64,000 nt of DNA from Saturnia japonica (lineage: Eukaryota > Arthropoda > Insecta > Lepidoptera > Saturniidae): the NCBI GenBank assembly GCA_033032175.1, contig CM065314.1, positions 1,426,001-1,490,000 on the forward strand, in the 5' to 3' direction. The translations under genes were made by a program, and so were the position numbers. This document shows, piece by piece, positions 20,633 to 30,221 of the stretch. Every line of letters starts with the position of its first letter. Positions within the stretch are counted from its first letter, which is position 1. The notes beneath the pieces are model-generated. The model was not told where the DNA came from, made no database searches, and saw only the letters and a program-made list of their open reading frames with translations.

Positions 20633-21220
20633 TAGAGATGCGAATCGGTCCGGGATAACTTAAAAAAAATGGTTTTAGATATTACCGATAACACCGGCTT
20701 TTTCAGTAATCATCCGGTTTTAAACTAAGTGTGTGTCGTCCGCGACTGAACGAATCAAACAATCCCTTATCTACCAAAACCAAAATCCCTATAACAGCTC
20801 TGTATTAAAGTAAAATATATATTATATAATTGGTGAACTATATAGGTACTATGATTGTTTATCATTATTTTGTGTTATGTAATGTTTACGTTATTTATTG
20901 TTGAAATCCTTTATCCTAATAAATTATGATCACAATTATTACAAGCAACTTCGTCAAGTGGAACCGCTTCAAACTTGCGATCTGTATTATAAAATCACAC
21001 TCAAATATTTATCGGTGCCGGCAATTTCCGTGCCTTCTCAAACATGTTTTATTCACCAAAATTATGACTTCATAGAGTAAGTTTAATGATAAAAACGAAG
21101 CAGTTTCATTACTCGTTTTGATTTATAATTTTTTTAGCTTTTTAAGTAATAAGAAAGTAAAACCGAAAAAAACTACAAAAACTTTTTTAAGTACTCGGTT
21201 AAAACCGGTTCACATCACTA
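20633..21220. mobile_element. Internally deleted hAT element, 588 bp, perfect 8-bp target duplication
   Basis: A perfect GTTTGATC duplication flanks it (20625-20632 and 21221-21228). The terminal inverted repeats are TAGAGATGCGAATCGGT and, from the right end, TAGTGATGTGAACCGGT (14 of 17 identical). The interior keeps a remnant of a transposase C-terminus (next entry). It is far shorter than an autonomous hAT element, so it is a deletion derivative. Confidence 0.88.
20898..21080 (+). pseudogene. hAT transposase C-terminal (dimerisation-domain) remnant
   Basis: The 60-codon frame contains KYLSVPAISVPSQTCF near its end. This matches the family pattern of hAT C-terminal domains, where a KYL..PATSVPSER.FS core is conserved. 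Here the usual E-R after VPS is Q-T, and the following region diverges. It sits inside the 588-bp element with hAT ends, which supports the call. No zinc finger or catalytic part remains, so it cannot act as a transposase. Confidence 0.75.
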
Positions 21221-21229
21221 GTTTGATCA

Positions 21230-23480
21230 CTTGCAAAACCAAACCAGCGTGGCGTCTTCGCGTCTTTCTTTATTGTGTTATATTTAAGAATTGAATGAAT
21301 ATTAAAAATATATATTATAATAAGAAATCCAATGGAATTGCGATTAAAAAATATCAATCATCATTTCGGATGTTATATCATTAACGACGCACGAAACATT
21401 CCGCTGCTTTTTATGAAAATTAATAAAATTATACGCAACATTATAATATAGTTTTATAAATATAATAATAAAGATTAAGTGAAAGAAAGAAGGGTTCGCC
21501 AAATACTCTAGTCATAATGTGAACACTCATTAGTTCATATTTTAGGGTAAATACTATTGTCATTACAACATAATCGATGTCAACGTCACAATGTACGTCA
21601 CTAAATGGTATTTAGATTGCATGCATTTCGTTCAGGTCACCTTTTGTGTCATTCTCATTGGTTCCTGAACCCACAAAACCCTTTCGACCCCAACACCTAA
21701 GCTATATTATTCACTGTGATACAACTAAATGTAAGGTTAAAAGATGAAATTAAAAAACTCAAAATTAAATCATTTTCTGTTAATTCACTTGAATGAAATA
21801 ATTCACATTGTGTGCATTATTAAATTGATAAACGTAATATAATAAATAATATCACAGTGAATAAATCTACGATTAGTTCTAAGTACTATCCAAAAAATAT
21901 CGATTAAAAAGTATTTTAATTAATTAATCGTATGGTCAAACCTTGTAAGTTTAATATTGTTATCGGTTACTAATAAAAATCTCTAAAAAAGCCTACATAC
22001 CTAGTAACGATACTATTTATAAATTAAATAAATACATATTTCCATATTTATCTGTAAAACCCAATGAAGGTTTATAAATAAATGCGTTGTATACTCTCAC
22101 TAAAGCAATTTTGAATCCGTTACAAATTTCGTTATCAACATGTTAAAACAAAAGAGATAGGAAATAACAGCGTAAGACATTATCTAAATAAAATAAAATT
22201 ATCCAAATCATTAAAGCCGTCTTCAACAAATCAATTACATAATAAAACACAATAATTGCTCACTTATTAGTATTAGATTAGATTAGATATCGTTACTAAG
22301 TATCACTATCTACTGGCCAAATAGAAGAACTAACATATATCTTTCTCGTATTTCATTAAGATTTCTTTCCTTCGGTAACGATCTGCGTCGAGAAAGATAT
22401 ACCTTTTAAAAACATCCTGTAAAAGCAATTCAACGAATCGTAATAAATTTAAAATGAATTATTATTTATTTAAAAGTAATTTTGCGGCATAATTTATAAA
22501 ACAATAAAAGAACTTACAAGCTTTGGTCATAACATTAAAAATTACAAACTTTGTTTAGTCGACCGTCTCTTGAGGATTAGTTTTACGTGTACTTACTTGA
22601 AAAAAAAATATTTTATAGGAATTTAAGTTCAAAACTTTCCTCAACAGATGGCGTCTAAAAGTTAAGTTTTGACTCTTGTATAAATTTTAATATTGATTTT
22701 AAAGATATTGGCGTGTTTTATATTCATATATTATGTCTATGTCTAATAATATATTTTAATTTTAATTTATAACTGCTGTTTTATATCTCATATATTTTAT
22801 ACCAATGACTCTAAATAAAATGTGAACAAGATACTTGCTGTTTTCATTCCGTTTTAGAGATTTATTTAGCTATGTATATAGGTGTATTAGGTTATTTTAC
22901 ACTCATGCCATAAAGTAATGAGACCAGAGTGATGATTAAGCCCGTTCAAGAAGCGGACTTTACTCAGCTAATCCTAATCCAGTGTTTAATCCTATAAATT
23001 TATTACTTACACTGAATATTATTACTTACACTCGTTAACGATATAGGTATGAAAACTACTAATGAGGTCGTCACCTAATAATTCATCAACCTCTCTTGAA
23101 TTCAAACCCGTTAATATAAAGACTAATCCTATAACAAGCACAAGCTAGTTTACGAGCGGTTATTACACATATGTAAATACATATTATTAATGACCAAATA
23201 GGAGTAATGAATTTTTAGTAAAATTATTTATTCTCTAACTAAAGGTCAAAAATATTATTAGTATAAATTATAGTGACATCTATCGAATTTTGTGTGAAGT
23301 ATTTAGACAACTTGATTTTTTATTAAATATATAAATAAAAGTTCTGAAAAAGTACAAAAGATGGCGTTGCTATCGAATTCTATATTTTGTAGATTTAACT
23401 ATTATTTGTACGTGGTAGTTAGTACCATATTAATCTATGGTTAGTACGTAACAATCATCAGAGAGGTTTATGAGATTTGG
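21230..23480. other. AT-rich noncoding DNA with one repeat pair
   Basis: No gene is supported. The 22068-22185 segment is the inverted counterpart of about 52115-52245 (blocks TTTCCTATCTCTTTTGTTT, TTTGTAACG and TTTAGTGAGAGTATA when read on the minus strand). Confidence 0.55.
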
Positions 23481-23600
23481 AATACCTCCACCCTAGAGGA
23501 GATCGTAGCCAAATAACCTAGAATTATATTCCTGCGGCAAGTAGGGTTTCCAGATCTCTATGTAGTCGCAGGCCGTAAGCTTGTTTGCTATCTTATTTGT
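23480..23600 (+). repeat. Second copy of the 10530-10815 retroposon tail
   Basis: It has GAGGAGATCGTAGCC, TTCCTGCGGCAAGTAGGGTT and GCAGGCCGTAAGCTTGTTTGC in the same order as the longer copy. Confidence 0.65.
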
Positions 23601-23896
23601 ATATAAAAAATAGAATAAATATTTTGCATACGTATAAAGAGGGCAAAATTTCTTTTTATGTGGAAATGTGACCACTATAATATCTCATAACGTATAATCT
23701 ATAATCTAGTGAAATTGCATAAACAATGTTTAATAAGTTTAATAACAAAGCGTTGCCTAGCAACCAATGACAGACATATATCATCAACCTTTTTCCGTCA
23801 GTGCAAATCATTAATAATTTAGTTTAAAATAATGCTGAGAGATTCGTGGATCGTATATTTCAACCTTCGCCAAACTAACCTGTTTACTTACATATA

Positions 23897-24080
23897 CAGT
23901 GCAAACTCTTTATAACGTTATCCTTTATGACGATAAACTCCCTATAACGTTGAAGTGAGCCCAACTTGGTTGGTTTGCGTTAAAACCCACATATAGAAAC
24001 TTCACTCCATATAACGATAACTCTCTATAACGACAAAAAATGCTCAGACCCTTGAGTTTCGTTATAAAGAGTTTACACTG
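23897..24080. mobile_element. Pogo/Tc1-superfamily MITE, 184 bp
   Basis: The terminal repeats are CAGTGCAAACTCTTTATAAC and, from the right end, CAGTGTAAACTCTTTATAAC, differing at one position and continuing with a shared G. The insertion is bounded by TA on both sides (23895-23896 and 24081-24082). Sub-terminal ATAACGATAACTC and CTATAACG motifs repeat inside. The termini match pogo/Tigger-type elements. It is noncoding. Confidence 0.87.
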
Positions 24081-24082
24081 TA

Positions 24083-24933
24083 TATTACTAGGAAGACAAT
24101 ACGTATATTGTGTATTCCTGTTTTATTGAAATATTTACTGTCTTTAGTTATTACAGTAGTATAAAATAGTAATGTGTCCTTTGTTTGTTTCTATAAAGTT
24201 ATGTTTTCTATTAATATGTCTAACACATTATCATTATATTATATCCCTGCAGATCCCAAAACACATATAATTATTTTATTAAACTCTAATACGTAATATT
24301 TGTTACACCTGACATTGGCCATATTGCTTAGAAGGGCATAAATCATACTACAAAAAATATATTTTTAACTACATATATAACTTTTTATCAAAAGTATCAT
24401 TAACAACATGTTGCATGTTAAAATTAGCAAAATTGTTTAGAGTACATGAATTTCGCTGATATTATTTATTTAGTAGGGTTATCAAGTAAAATTAATAACA
24501 TGTTTTTTCGGATTTTTGTTATTAATACGATAATATCCAAGTTGTGCGAGTGATTCGAGTAAAATGTGCGGAATAATAATTGTCATAATATTATGGTTCG
24601 GTAATAAGCAATAATTAAATCATTAGTAAAAGATTTGTGTTTGGAGAGTTGTGATGACCCTAAAATGGTTTGTTTACGTGTATTCTTTATGGAATTTGGC
24701 TGAACTATACGTCTGCGACTTTTTGGAAGTTGCAGTAAGTAGGTATTTTGAAATAATTTTAAAACACAGGCCTGGTAAAGAATCCTCTCATAATAACATT
24801 TGTGTATTTTGATTCCGATACGGAGACACCTCGCAAATTCACAATGCAGAGAGCATTGTGTGACAGCGTAACAGCTCATATTCGCGTCGCGTCGCTTCAT
24901 GGGTACTACGACACTATTAAAGGTACAGTATCC
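24083..24933. other. Noncoding stretch
   Basis: No gene is supported. ORFs on both strands around 24600-24990 overlap each other, and the retroposon that follows interrupts one of them. Confidence 0.45.
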
Positions 24934-24947
24934 AAGTGGAGCGACAC

Positions 24948-25336
24948 AGGTTCTGTGAGGGACCTTTTTTTTTTTCTTTTTACGCTAGTTAGTTAGCGCT
25001 AGTTAGTGTAGAAACATTCCGATTACTGAATACACATACGCACGGTTCCTTCCTTCCTCCCAGGAGAAAGGGAACGTGCCTATGTGTATATTTAGTTAGC
25101 TCGAATCGTAGGTGTAGGGATTCGAATAGATCGCGACCTATTGGCGAACGCGACGACCGCCCGAGCCGAGGTCCGGCCACTTTGGCACCCTCGTGCGAGT
25201 CGTCCACAAAACTTTCGCGGCTGAGTGCCCTCTGCGCTCGCCCCCAAGTCCGGTGAAGCTGTAAAAGCCGCAGCGGCTTTAGGGCCCCTAAGGCTAACAG
25301 TGTAGTCAGTTCAAAAAAAAAAAAAAAAAAAAAAAA
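24948..25336 (+). mobile_element. Complete poly(A) retroposon, family R, with 14-bp target duplication
   Basis: AAGTGGAGCGACAC occurs at 24934-24947 and again at 25335-25348, bracketing an insert of about 390 bp that ends in a poly(A) run (about 25313-25336). The 5' end is AGGTTCTGTGAGGGA; the interior includes AGTTAGTGTAGAAAC, CCTTCCTTCCTCCCAGGAG, TTAGCTCGAATCGTAG, GGTGAAGCTGTAAAAGCCG and GGCTAACAGTGTAGTCAGTTC. Other copies lie at 8415-8645, 14670-14780, 34266-34612, 36340-36485, 59056-59130 and 61766-61830, all on the minus strand. I cannot tell a SINE from a very short LINE 3' end. The 119-codon minus ORF is incidental. Confidence 0.9.
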
Positions 25337-25899
25337 GTGGAGCGACACGATTCATCGCGTATAGCGGAATAGTCCTGTTCAAAACGAGACATTATTATTA
25401 ATGACATTTTCATATTTTGCTCACTTTATTTTTACACACATTTATTTGAAATATGCAGGTTTTGTTTTGAAATAGCATGTGACAAAAACCCGACATTCTT
25501 GTGAAAGAACAAGTCGAAAGATATTTTGAGGACTTCGTGATTATAACAAAACTAACAACTACTTACTTACAAATGATTTCTTAACGTAATTGTGATATTT
25601 CAAGAAAATTGATTGACGAATGCGTTACTTATTGTTGTAAATTAAACGTTTTTAAGTTGAAGGAAGACAAAAACTGCTGTTAATTTGTTGGAGGCCGAAG
25701 TAGCTAAGAAATTCCGAATAAATTATTTTAATTTGTGATGCTTAAAGAAGTACATAGTTGTATATTTAGCAAAACAAGAAAACATAGCTTTATTAAAAAT
25801 CTGTTTAATACAAACGTATGTGATTTTATGTGCAGAGAAATATGTATAGGTTTCTGACGAACATTTTACTACTTATATAATTAAGCATAGCATCTATGT

Positions 25900-26170
25900 T
25901 CTGGTAGGCTAGCCGCTTTCGTTCTGTGCGAGACGACTTAGTGCGCTGCGAACCGAGACTGCAGGTAGCGGGGCACACAGCGGCAACGTCGCGCGTGACG
26001 GCGCGGGTGCGGGTGCGGGAGCGGGTGCGGGTGTTTCTGTGCATTGATCGCGTGTTGCCGCTTCCCGCGCTCTACCGCGCCGCGCTCCGCTGCCGCCCGC
26101 GCCGCTCGCCAGTCGAAGTGCCGCGCACACAAACGTCTAGTCGCGAGGTCCGTTACGTTCATATTTCATT
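25900..26170 (+). promoter_or_regulatory. CpG-rich promoter / 5' UTR of the MADF-BESS gene
   Basis: This is an isolated GC-rich block in AT-rich DNA running directly into the gene 2 start codon. It contains a run of GC boxes, five GCGGGT/GCGGGA hexamers at 26003-26032, and dense CpG. Several short overlapping ORFs exist on both strands, as expected of GC-rich DNA, and none looks real. No TATA box is evident near the likely start site; I infer a promoter from composition and position only. Confidence 0.6.
26003..26032. repeat. GCGGGT hexamer array (5 units)
   Basis: Four GCGGGT units and one GCGGGA unit lie in tandem 140 bp upstream of the gene 2 ATG. They could be binding sites for zinc-finger (Sp/KLF-like) factors, but that is inference. 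Confidence 0.85.
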
Positions 26171-26327
26171 ATGCCGAAAAAAGGCTTATCTCATGAACAA
26201 ATGATCAAGTTAATAAACGAAGTGCAAGTAAGACCTTACATATGGGACACAGACCACGAGGATTACAATGACAAGTTCCACGTTTCGAAATCATGGGAAG
26301 AAATTGCAGAGGAAATGAAATTGCCAG
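26171..26327 (+). CDS. Gene 2 exon 1 (N-terminal half of the MADF domain)
   Basis: It starts MPKKGLSHEQMIKL and ends in donor CCAG|GTTAGT. The ATG directly follows the CpG-rich leader and gives the expected MADF N-terminus, with the domain beginning around residue 8. Confidence 0.92.
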
Positions 26328-29300
26328 GTTAGTCGACAATATTTCTCGTGAGCCGCGTCGCGGATCTTGTTTCGCGTGGAAGTCGGTTAACTGTGCCCGC
26401 TGACGCTAGATGCCGTTAGTTGTTTGAATCTGCATAGTTTTATCTTCGTATAGTTTGTATAATAATTAATGTACTTTGAATAAATTATCTACAGAACCGA
26501 GTGGATTTTCGTGTAACAACTCATTGTTTGGAGTTGATTTATTTTTAAAATCCTTGTAAACATTTCCTAAATTACTTTTTGAGTGATTGAATTGTAAAAA
26601 CAGATTATCATAATGGGTGCTTTGTTTGTAATAAATACATATAATAATAGCTGCCAGCGACGTTACTAAAGCAAGAAAAAAATCATGGATCTTTGGTCTC
26701 AATTTTGATTAGATTTCATTGATTTCAAATTTGGTTCAATTAACAAACATACCTGCAGTTCATCTGACCTGCAGCAGTCCACATTAATCTAGAATATTAT
26801 TAACTAATTAAAAATCCAATTAAATGACGAACCTTAATCTTGCAAACCGGTAAATTTTTAAAAGCTTTTCTGCTTAATACGTAAAAATCTAGGTAATGAT
26901 TCCGTTTTCGTTCACTAAAATCGTTATTTTAGCCTATTAATTTAAGTACGTAGTTAATAATGAAGCCTTACCCCTTTATGATTTCCCTCTCTTTTGAAGT
27001 TTGACGTCGTGCGCGTCGAGTTTATTTGGTGCGGAGCTTGCATAGACCGTTCGGTTTGCATTTGAAAAAAAAAACCGGTGTATTTCGTCCAGAAAACTGA
27101 TATTAATATAGGTTACCTTTGTTACCGGAACCGTTATTTGAAATCAATAAAAGCCTTCATAAACCGGTATATTCCAAACCACTTTCTGGTTCTGACGTTC
27201 ACATTTTTTTGGAAATTTTTAACTAACGATCCTAGTGCAATAGTTACATACTATCTGTATTCATTAAAATTTGATAAAAAAGTTATTTAGAAAAATTAAA
27301 TCGACTTAAAAACATTTTTAGGTACCTATTCAAAATTATGATTTTTTTAAAGTACCTACATGAAATTAACCAACAAAACGAAATCAAAAGAAGGTACGAT
27401 ACAAATTGAAAAAGCTGTCGATTAAAAAACTTAATTAAAATAGAAACGATATACCTATTACCTAAGTTTAACAAATATGTCGTTGATATGCTGGCACTGA
27501 CCTCAACAAAATCTGTAGACCCTCTATTTGTTTCGTACCTACTTTTAAGTTTTTTTTTTATTCGAAGTAATTTAATTCTTACATGCACTAGATTTTGAAC
27601 AAGATGTTTTCCATTTGACAACACATCCTTAGTTCGTATCAATAAGCCAGTACGTTACACGTATTAGTTCTTGAAAACTACTGAACCGATTTTGATGAAA
27701 ATTGCGAAGTTCTCTAAGTTAGAGTAATTAACGTAAGCCAATATAAAAAAATAGTCGTATTCCGATGAATAGTTTCGGTGAAATGTGTGGAGAAAATACA
27801 TACATTTAAACATACACCTGTAAAATTTTGTATATTTGTTCGGAAGCCCAAGTTATCATATGTGAATTATATATATCTGTTTCAATAATATTACATACAT
27901 ACGTGTCGAATTGATAGCCCCCTTTTTTAACCGACGACTTCAAATAATATTCGTACAAAGCGTGAATACGTTGGTAAGTCGAAAACGCGTACTTTCCAAG
28001 GCGGCCATTTCAAAGTTTACTTTTTAAATCATAGATCCTTAATCGTTATCCTAATCCTTTTTAGGACCAATTTTCTTTAAATTCACCAGCGCGGTGTGCA
28101 AAATTTAAGTAAGCCTATCGACTTAACATCGGTGTAGTTAAGGGGGGGAGGGTACTTCCTAGAAAAATCGACAGTATTGAAGGAATATACCGCTTTTATT
28201 ATTTTCACCTTGAGTAAAAAAAATTGGCTTATACTGATTGCCCCTTTATAAAAATTCGCTACGTAGGCCAATGTGACTTACTCATTTATTCACCATGTAA
28301 GTGAGACAACATAGATGCAAATTTCGAATAATTTAGAAATTTAATGCTTGTTGTCTTTTCAACCTATTCACTCCTTGTACGGATATATTCAATTCACTAC
28401 AAATTTGATAGTAACAGACTGCATTATTACAACTCACAAATATACATTTTAACCAGTGAATATAAAACGTCCATTATGTAAATAATAACCCCATTTGTAA
28501 ATTCAATTTTAATATTGACAGGTTGGTAACTTGCTTATTCTTTCTAACTTGACAACTAGTCCTTCTTATTGAATACCATTACTGCCATTATCGAGTAATA
28601 AACTATAGATTATTCTTTGATGATTTTAGTATTTTAACAAAATGGTGTATCTCTTGTTAGAACATTCCATGGAATTTTTTGGCATCTCAGAATTCATTGT
28701 CCATATAATTATTTCCAATTCACTTCACTTATGCAGAATAACCAAGCTTTAATAAACAAAATGTCATCTGTTTTACACAAAATAGGGTAAACAACACAAA
28801 TTTATGAATGAAAAACAAATACCACTACATGACAGTTTGAGATCCCGCCAAGAACTCGACTAATTCTTCTTTTAATTAGAAAGTTTCGACCTTCTGTTTA
28901 ATTAACAATTAGCATATGATTAGATAATAAACATTATAATTTCATTACAATCGCATTCTTTACAGATAAAGGACTAAGACGCAAGTGGAAAAACTTACGC
29001 GACGCTTATCGTAAAGAGTCGAAAAAAGAAAAACATTCATCATGGAAATACTACAACATGCTGTCCTTCTTGAAATTCAGAAGCAATAACGATAACGAGG
29101 AAGACAATGAACAGTATGCGGGCGACGATACGTCTGAAGGCGGAATGATCGATAATTACGTGAAATTCGAACTCCCAGACGCGAGCGAAGAGGTATATTT
29201 GAACGAACACGAAGACCTGATACCGAAGAAGAAGAAAAAGAGAGAAATCAATGACGATTATGACATGATGTTCCTCAAATCGCTAGCTCCGTATCTGAAG

Positions 29301-29408
29301 CAGTTGGACCCGATTAGAAAGCTCGTAGTCAGAAGTAAAATGCAAGATATGTTACTTAATGAAATCGCCGCGCAACAATCATCCGACAAGTTAAATTTTA
29401 AACGGTAG
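26171..29408 (+). CDS. Gene 2: MADF-BESS domain protein, two exons, 199 aa
   Basis: Exons 26171-26327 and 28966-29408 join in phase (52 codons plus one base, then two bases completing an Asp codon). Residues 8 to about 85 form a MADF domain: MIKLINEVQVRPYIWD, the SWEEIAEEM helix, RRKWKNLRDAYRKE and WKYYNMLSFL. An acidic linker and a basic KKKKKRE patch (possible nuclear signal) follow. Near residue 160 comes a BESS motif (DYDMMFLKSLAPYLKQLDP then VRSKMQDML). MADF domains are Myb-like DNA-binding modules and BESS mediates protein contacts, as in Drosophila Adf1 and its many paralogues. The product is therefore probably a nuclear transcriptional regulator; its targets are unknown. Its length is normal for the family and it is intact. 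Confidence 0.93.
26328..28965 (+). other. Gene 2 intron
   Basis: This 2.6-kb intron runs from GTTAGT to TTCTTTACAG. It is AT-rich. It holds a LINE-tail family F fragment at about 27650-27830 (CTACTGAACCGATTTTGATG). At 28800-28855 a fragment (CATGACAGTTTGAGATCCC) is shared with 6980-7120 and 48290-48445. ORFs inside are not credible genes. Confidence 0.85.
28966..29408 (+). CDS. Gene 2 exon 2 (rest of MADF, linker, BESS, stop)
   Basis: After acceptor CATTCTTTACAG the frame reads KGLRRKWKNLRDAYRKE and continues uninterrupted to TAG at 29406-29408. The part from 29058 begins at an internal methionine and should not be taken as a separate gene. Confidence 0.93.
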
Positions 29409-29632
29409 CTGTGGATAATAATGATAAATATTACGGTCCATACGGATGTGAATCCATACGGAAAAGTTTAAACACCATCTTAATCCATAGGGTTCATGTT
29501 ATGTCTGGATATTCACCATAATACTAAAACCCTTCATCGTGACATTCGTGACTCGCATCGACACAAAGCGGCGCGGCGCGCGGCCTGGACTCGCGAGTTT
29601 CCGCTTAGGCTATAATGTGTGTAAAGGTAAGG

Positions 29633-29859
29633 GAAGATCAAACCAACGCGTTCAGCTTGCGGTCGCGATGGCGTGCACGGTAGCGATCAAGATAAACAAT
29701 TGTATTTGTATTATTACCATTGCACCACGAGCCCGTCGTACATTTTTCGCCAGACTCAGACAAACTGAATGCGTAGATCGGGTACTTGGTGTGAATGACG
29801 CTTGCACGCAAGTTAGATCGCTACTGCGACCGCAAGTCGAACGCGTTGGTTTGATCTTC
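29633..29859. mobile_element. Inverted-repeat (fold-back) element in the 3' flank of gene 2
   Basis: The arms 29633-29666 and 29826-29859 are complementary over 34 bp with two adjacent mismatches; the outer 21 bp and inner 11 bp are perfect. The interior has a further GTAGCGATC pair. It lies about 225 bp after the gene 2 stop, so it may be in the 3' UTR, where the transcript would form a long hairpin. It is probably a MITE, but no target duplication is clear. The 117-codon ORF across it is not a credible gene. Confidence 0.8.
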
Positions 29860-30053
29860 GCTGAGATATTTGCAGGTCGGCATTATGTTTAGGGCCGGAT
29901 TTGAAACCTTGAGAGATTTTAGGGCAACGAGGAGACGGAGGCTCTGAATAATTTTTAATATAATTGGAGATATATTCAAAAAAGTAATTCGTGTATGTGA
30001 TCTCATATTTATATTTATATGTATATCATAGTTGGTGGTGGTTGTGCCATATT

Positions 30054-30059
30054 ATTAAA
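30054..30059 (+). terminator. Possible poly(A) signal ATTAAA for gene 2
   Basis: ATTAAA lies about 650 bp after the stop and is followed by GT-rich sequence from 30118. It is the first common signal variant I found in a suitable position, and the evidence is weak. Confidence 0.25.
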
Positions 30060-30221
30060 AAATATATTTAAAAACTGATATTTTGGAGGCCAACTCACTT
30101 AAATCCGATTCTGCTGATGATTGTGGTTGTTTATGGTTCCTCTGCCGATTCTTATCGCAATTCCTGGACTATATTCACCATAAAGTGCAACGCATTCTCG
30201 CTTGGTCTGATTGCGCTTATA

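Noticed and set aside
24583..24990. Overlapping ORFs on both strands before the retroposon
   Set aside because: They overlap in antisense, lack domains, and one is interrupted by the retroposon insertion.
24989..25348. 119-codon minus-strand ORF with a poly-Phe start
   Set aside because: It is the antisense reading of the poly(A) retroposon; the Phe run is the poly(A) tail.
29058..29408. A separate 116-residue gene starting at the internal Met
   Set aside because: The frame extends upstream to the acceptor at 28965 and completes the MADF domain from exon 1; the Met is internal.
29539..29892. 117-codon plus-strand ORF after the MADF-BESS gene
   Set aside because: It spans the fold-back element, has no domain or splice signals, and its sequence is shaped by the inverted repeat.
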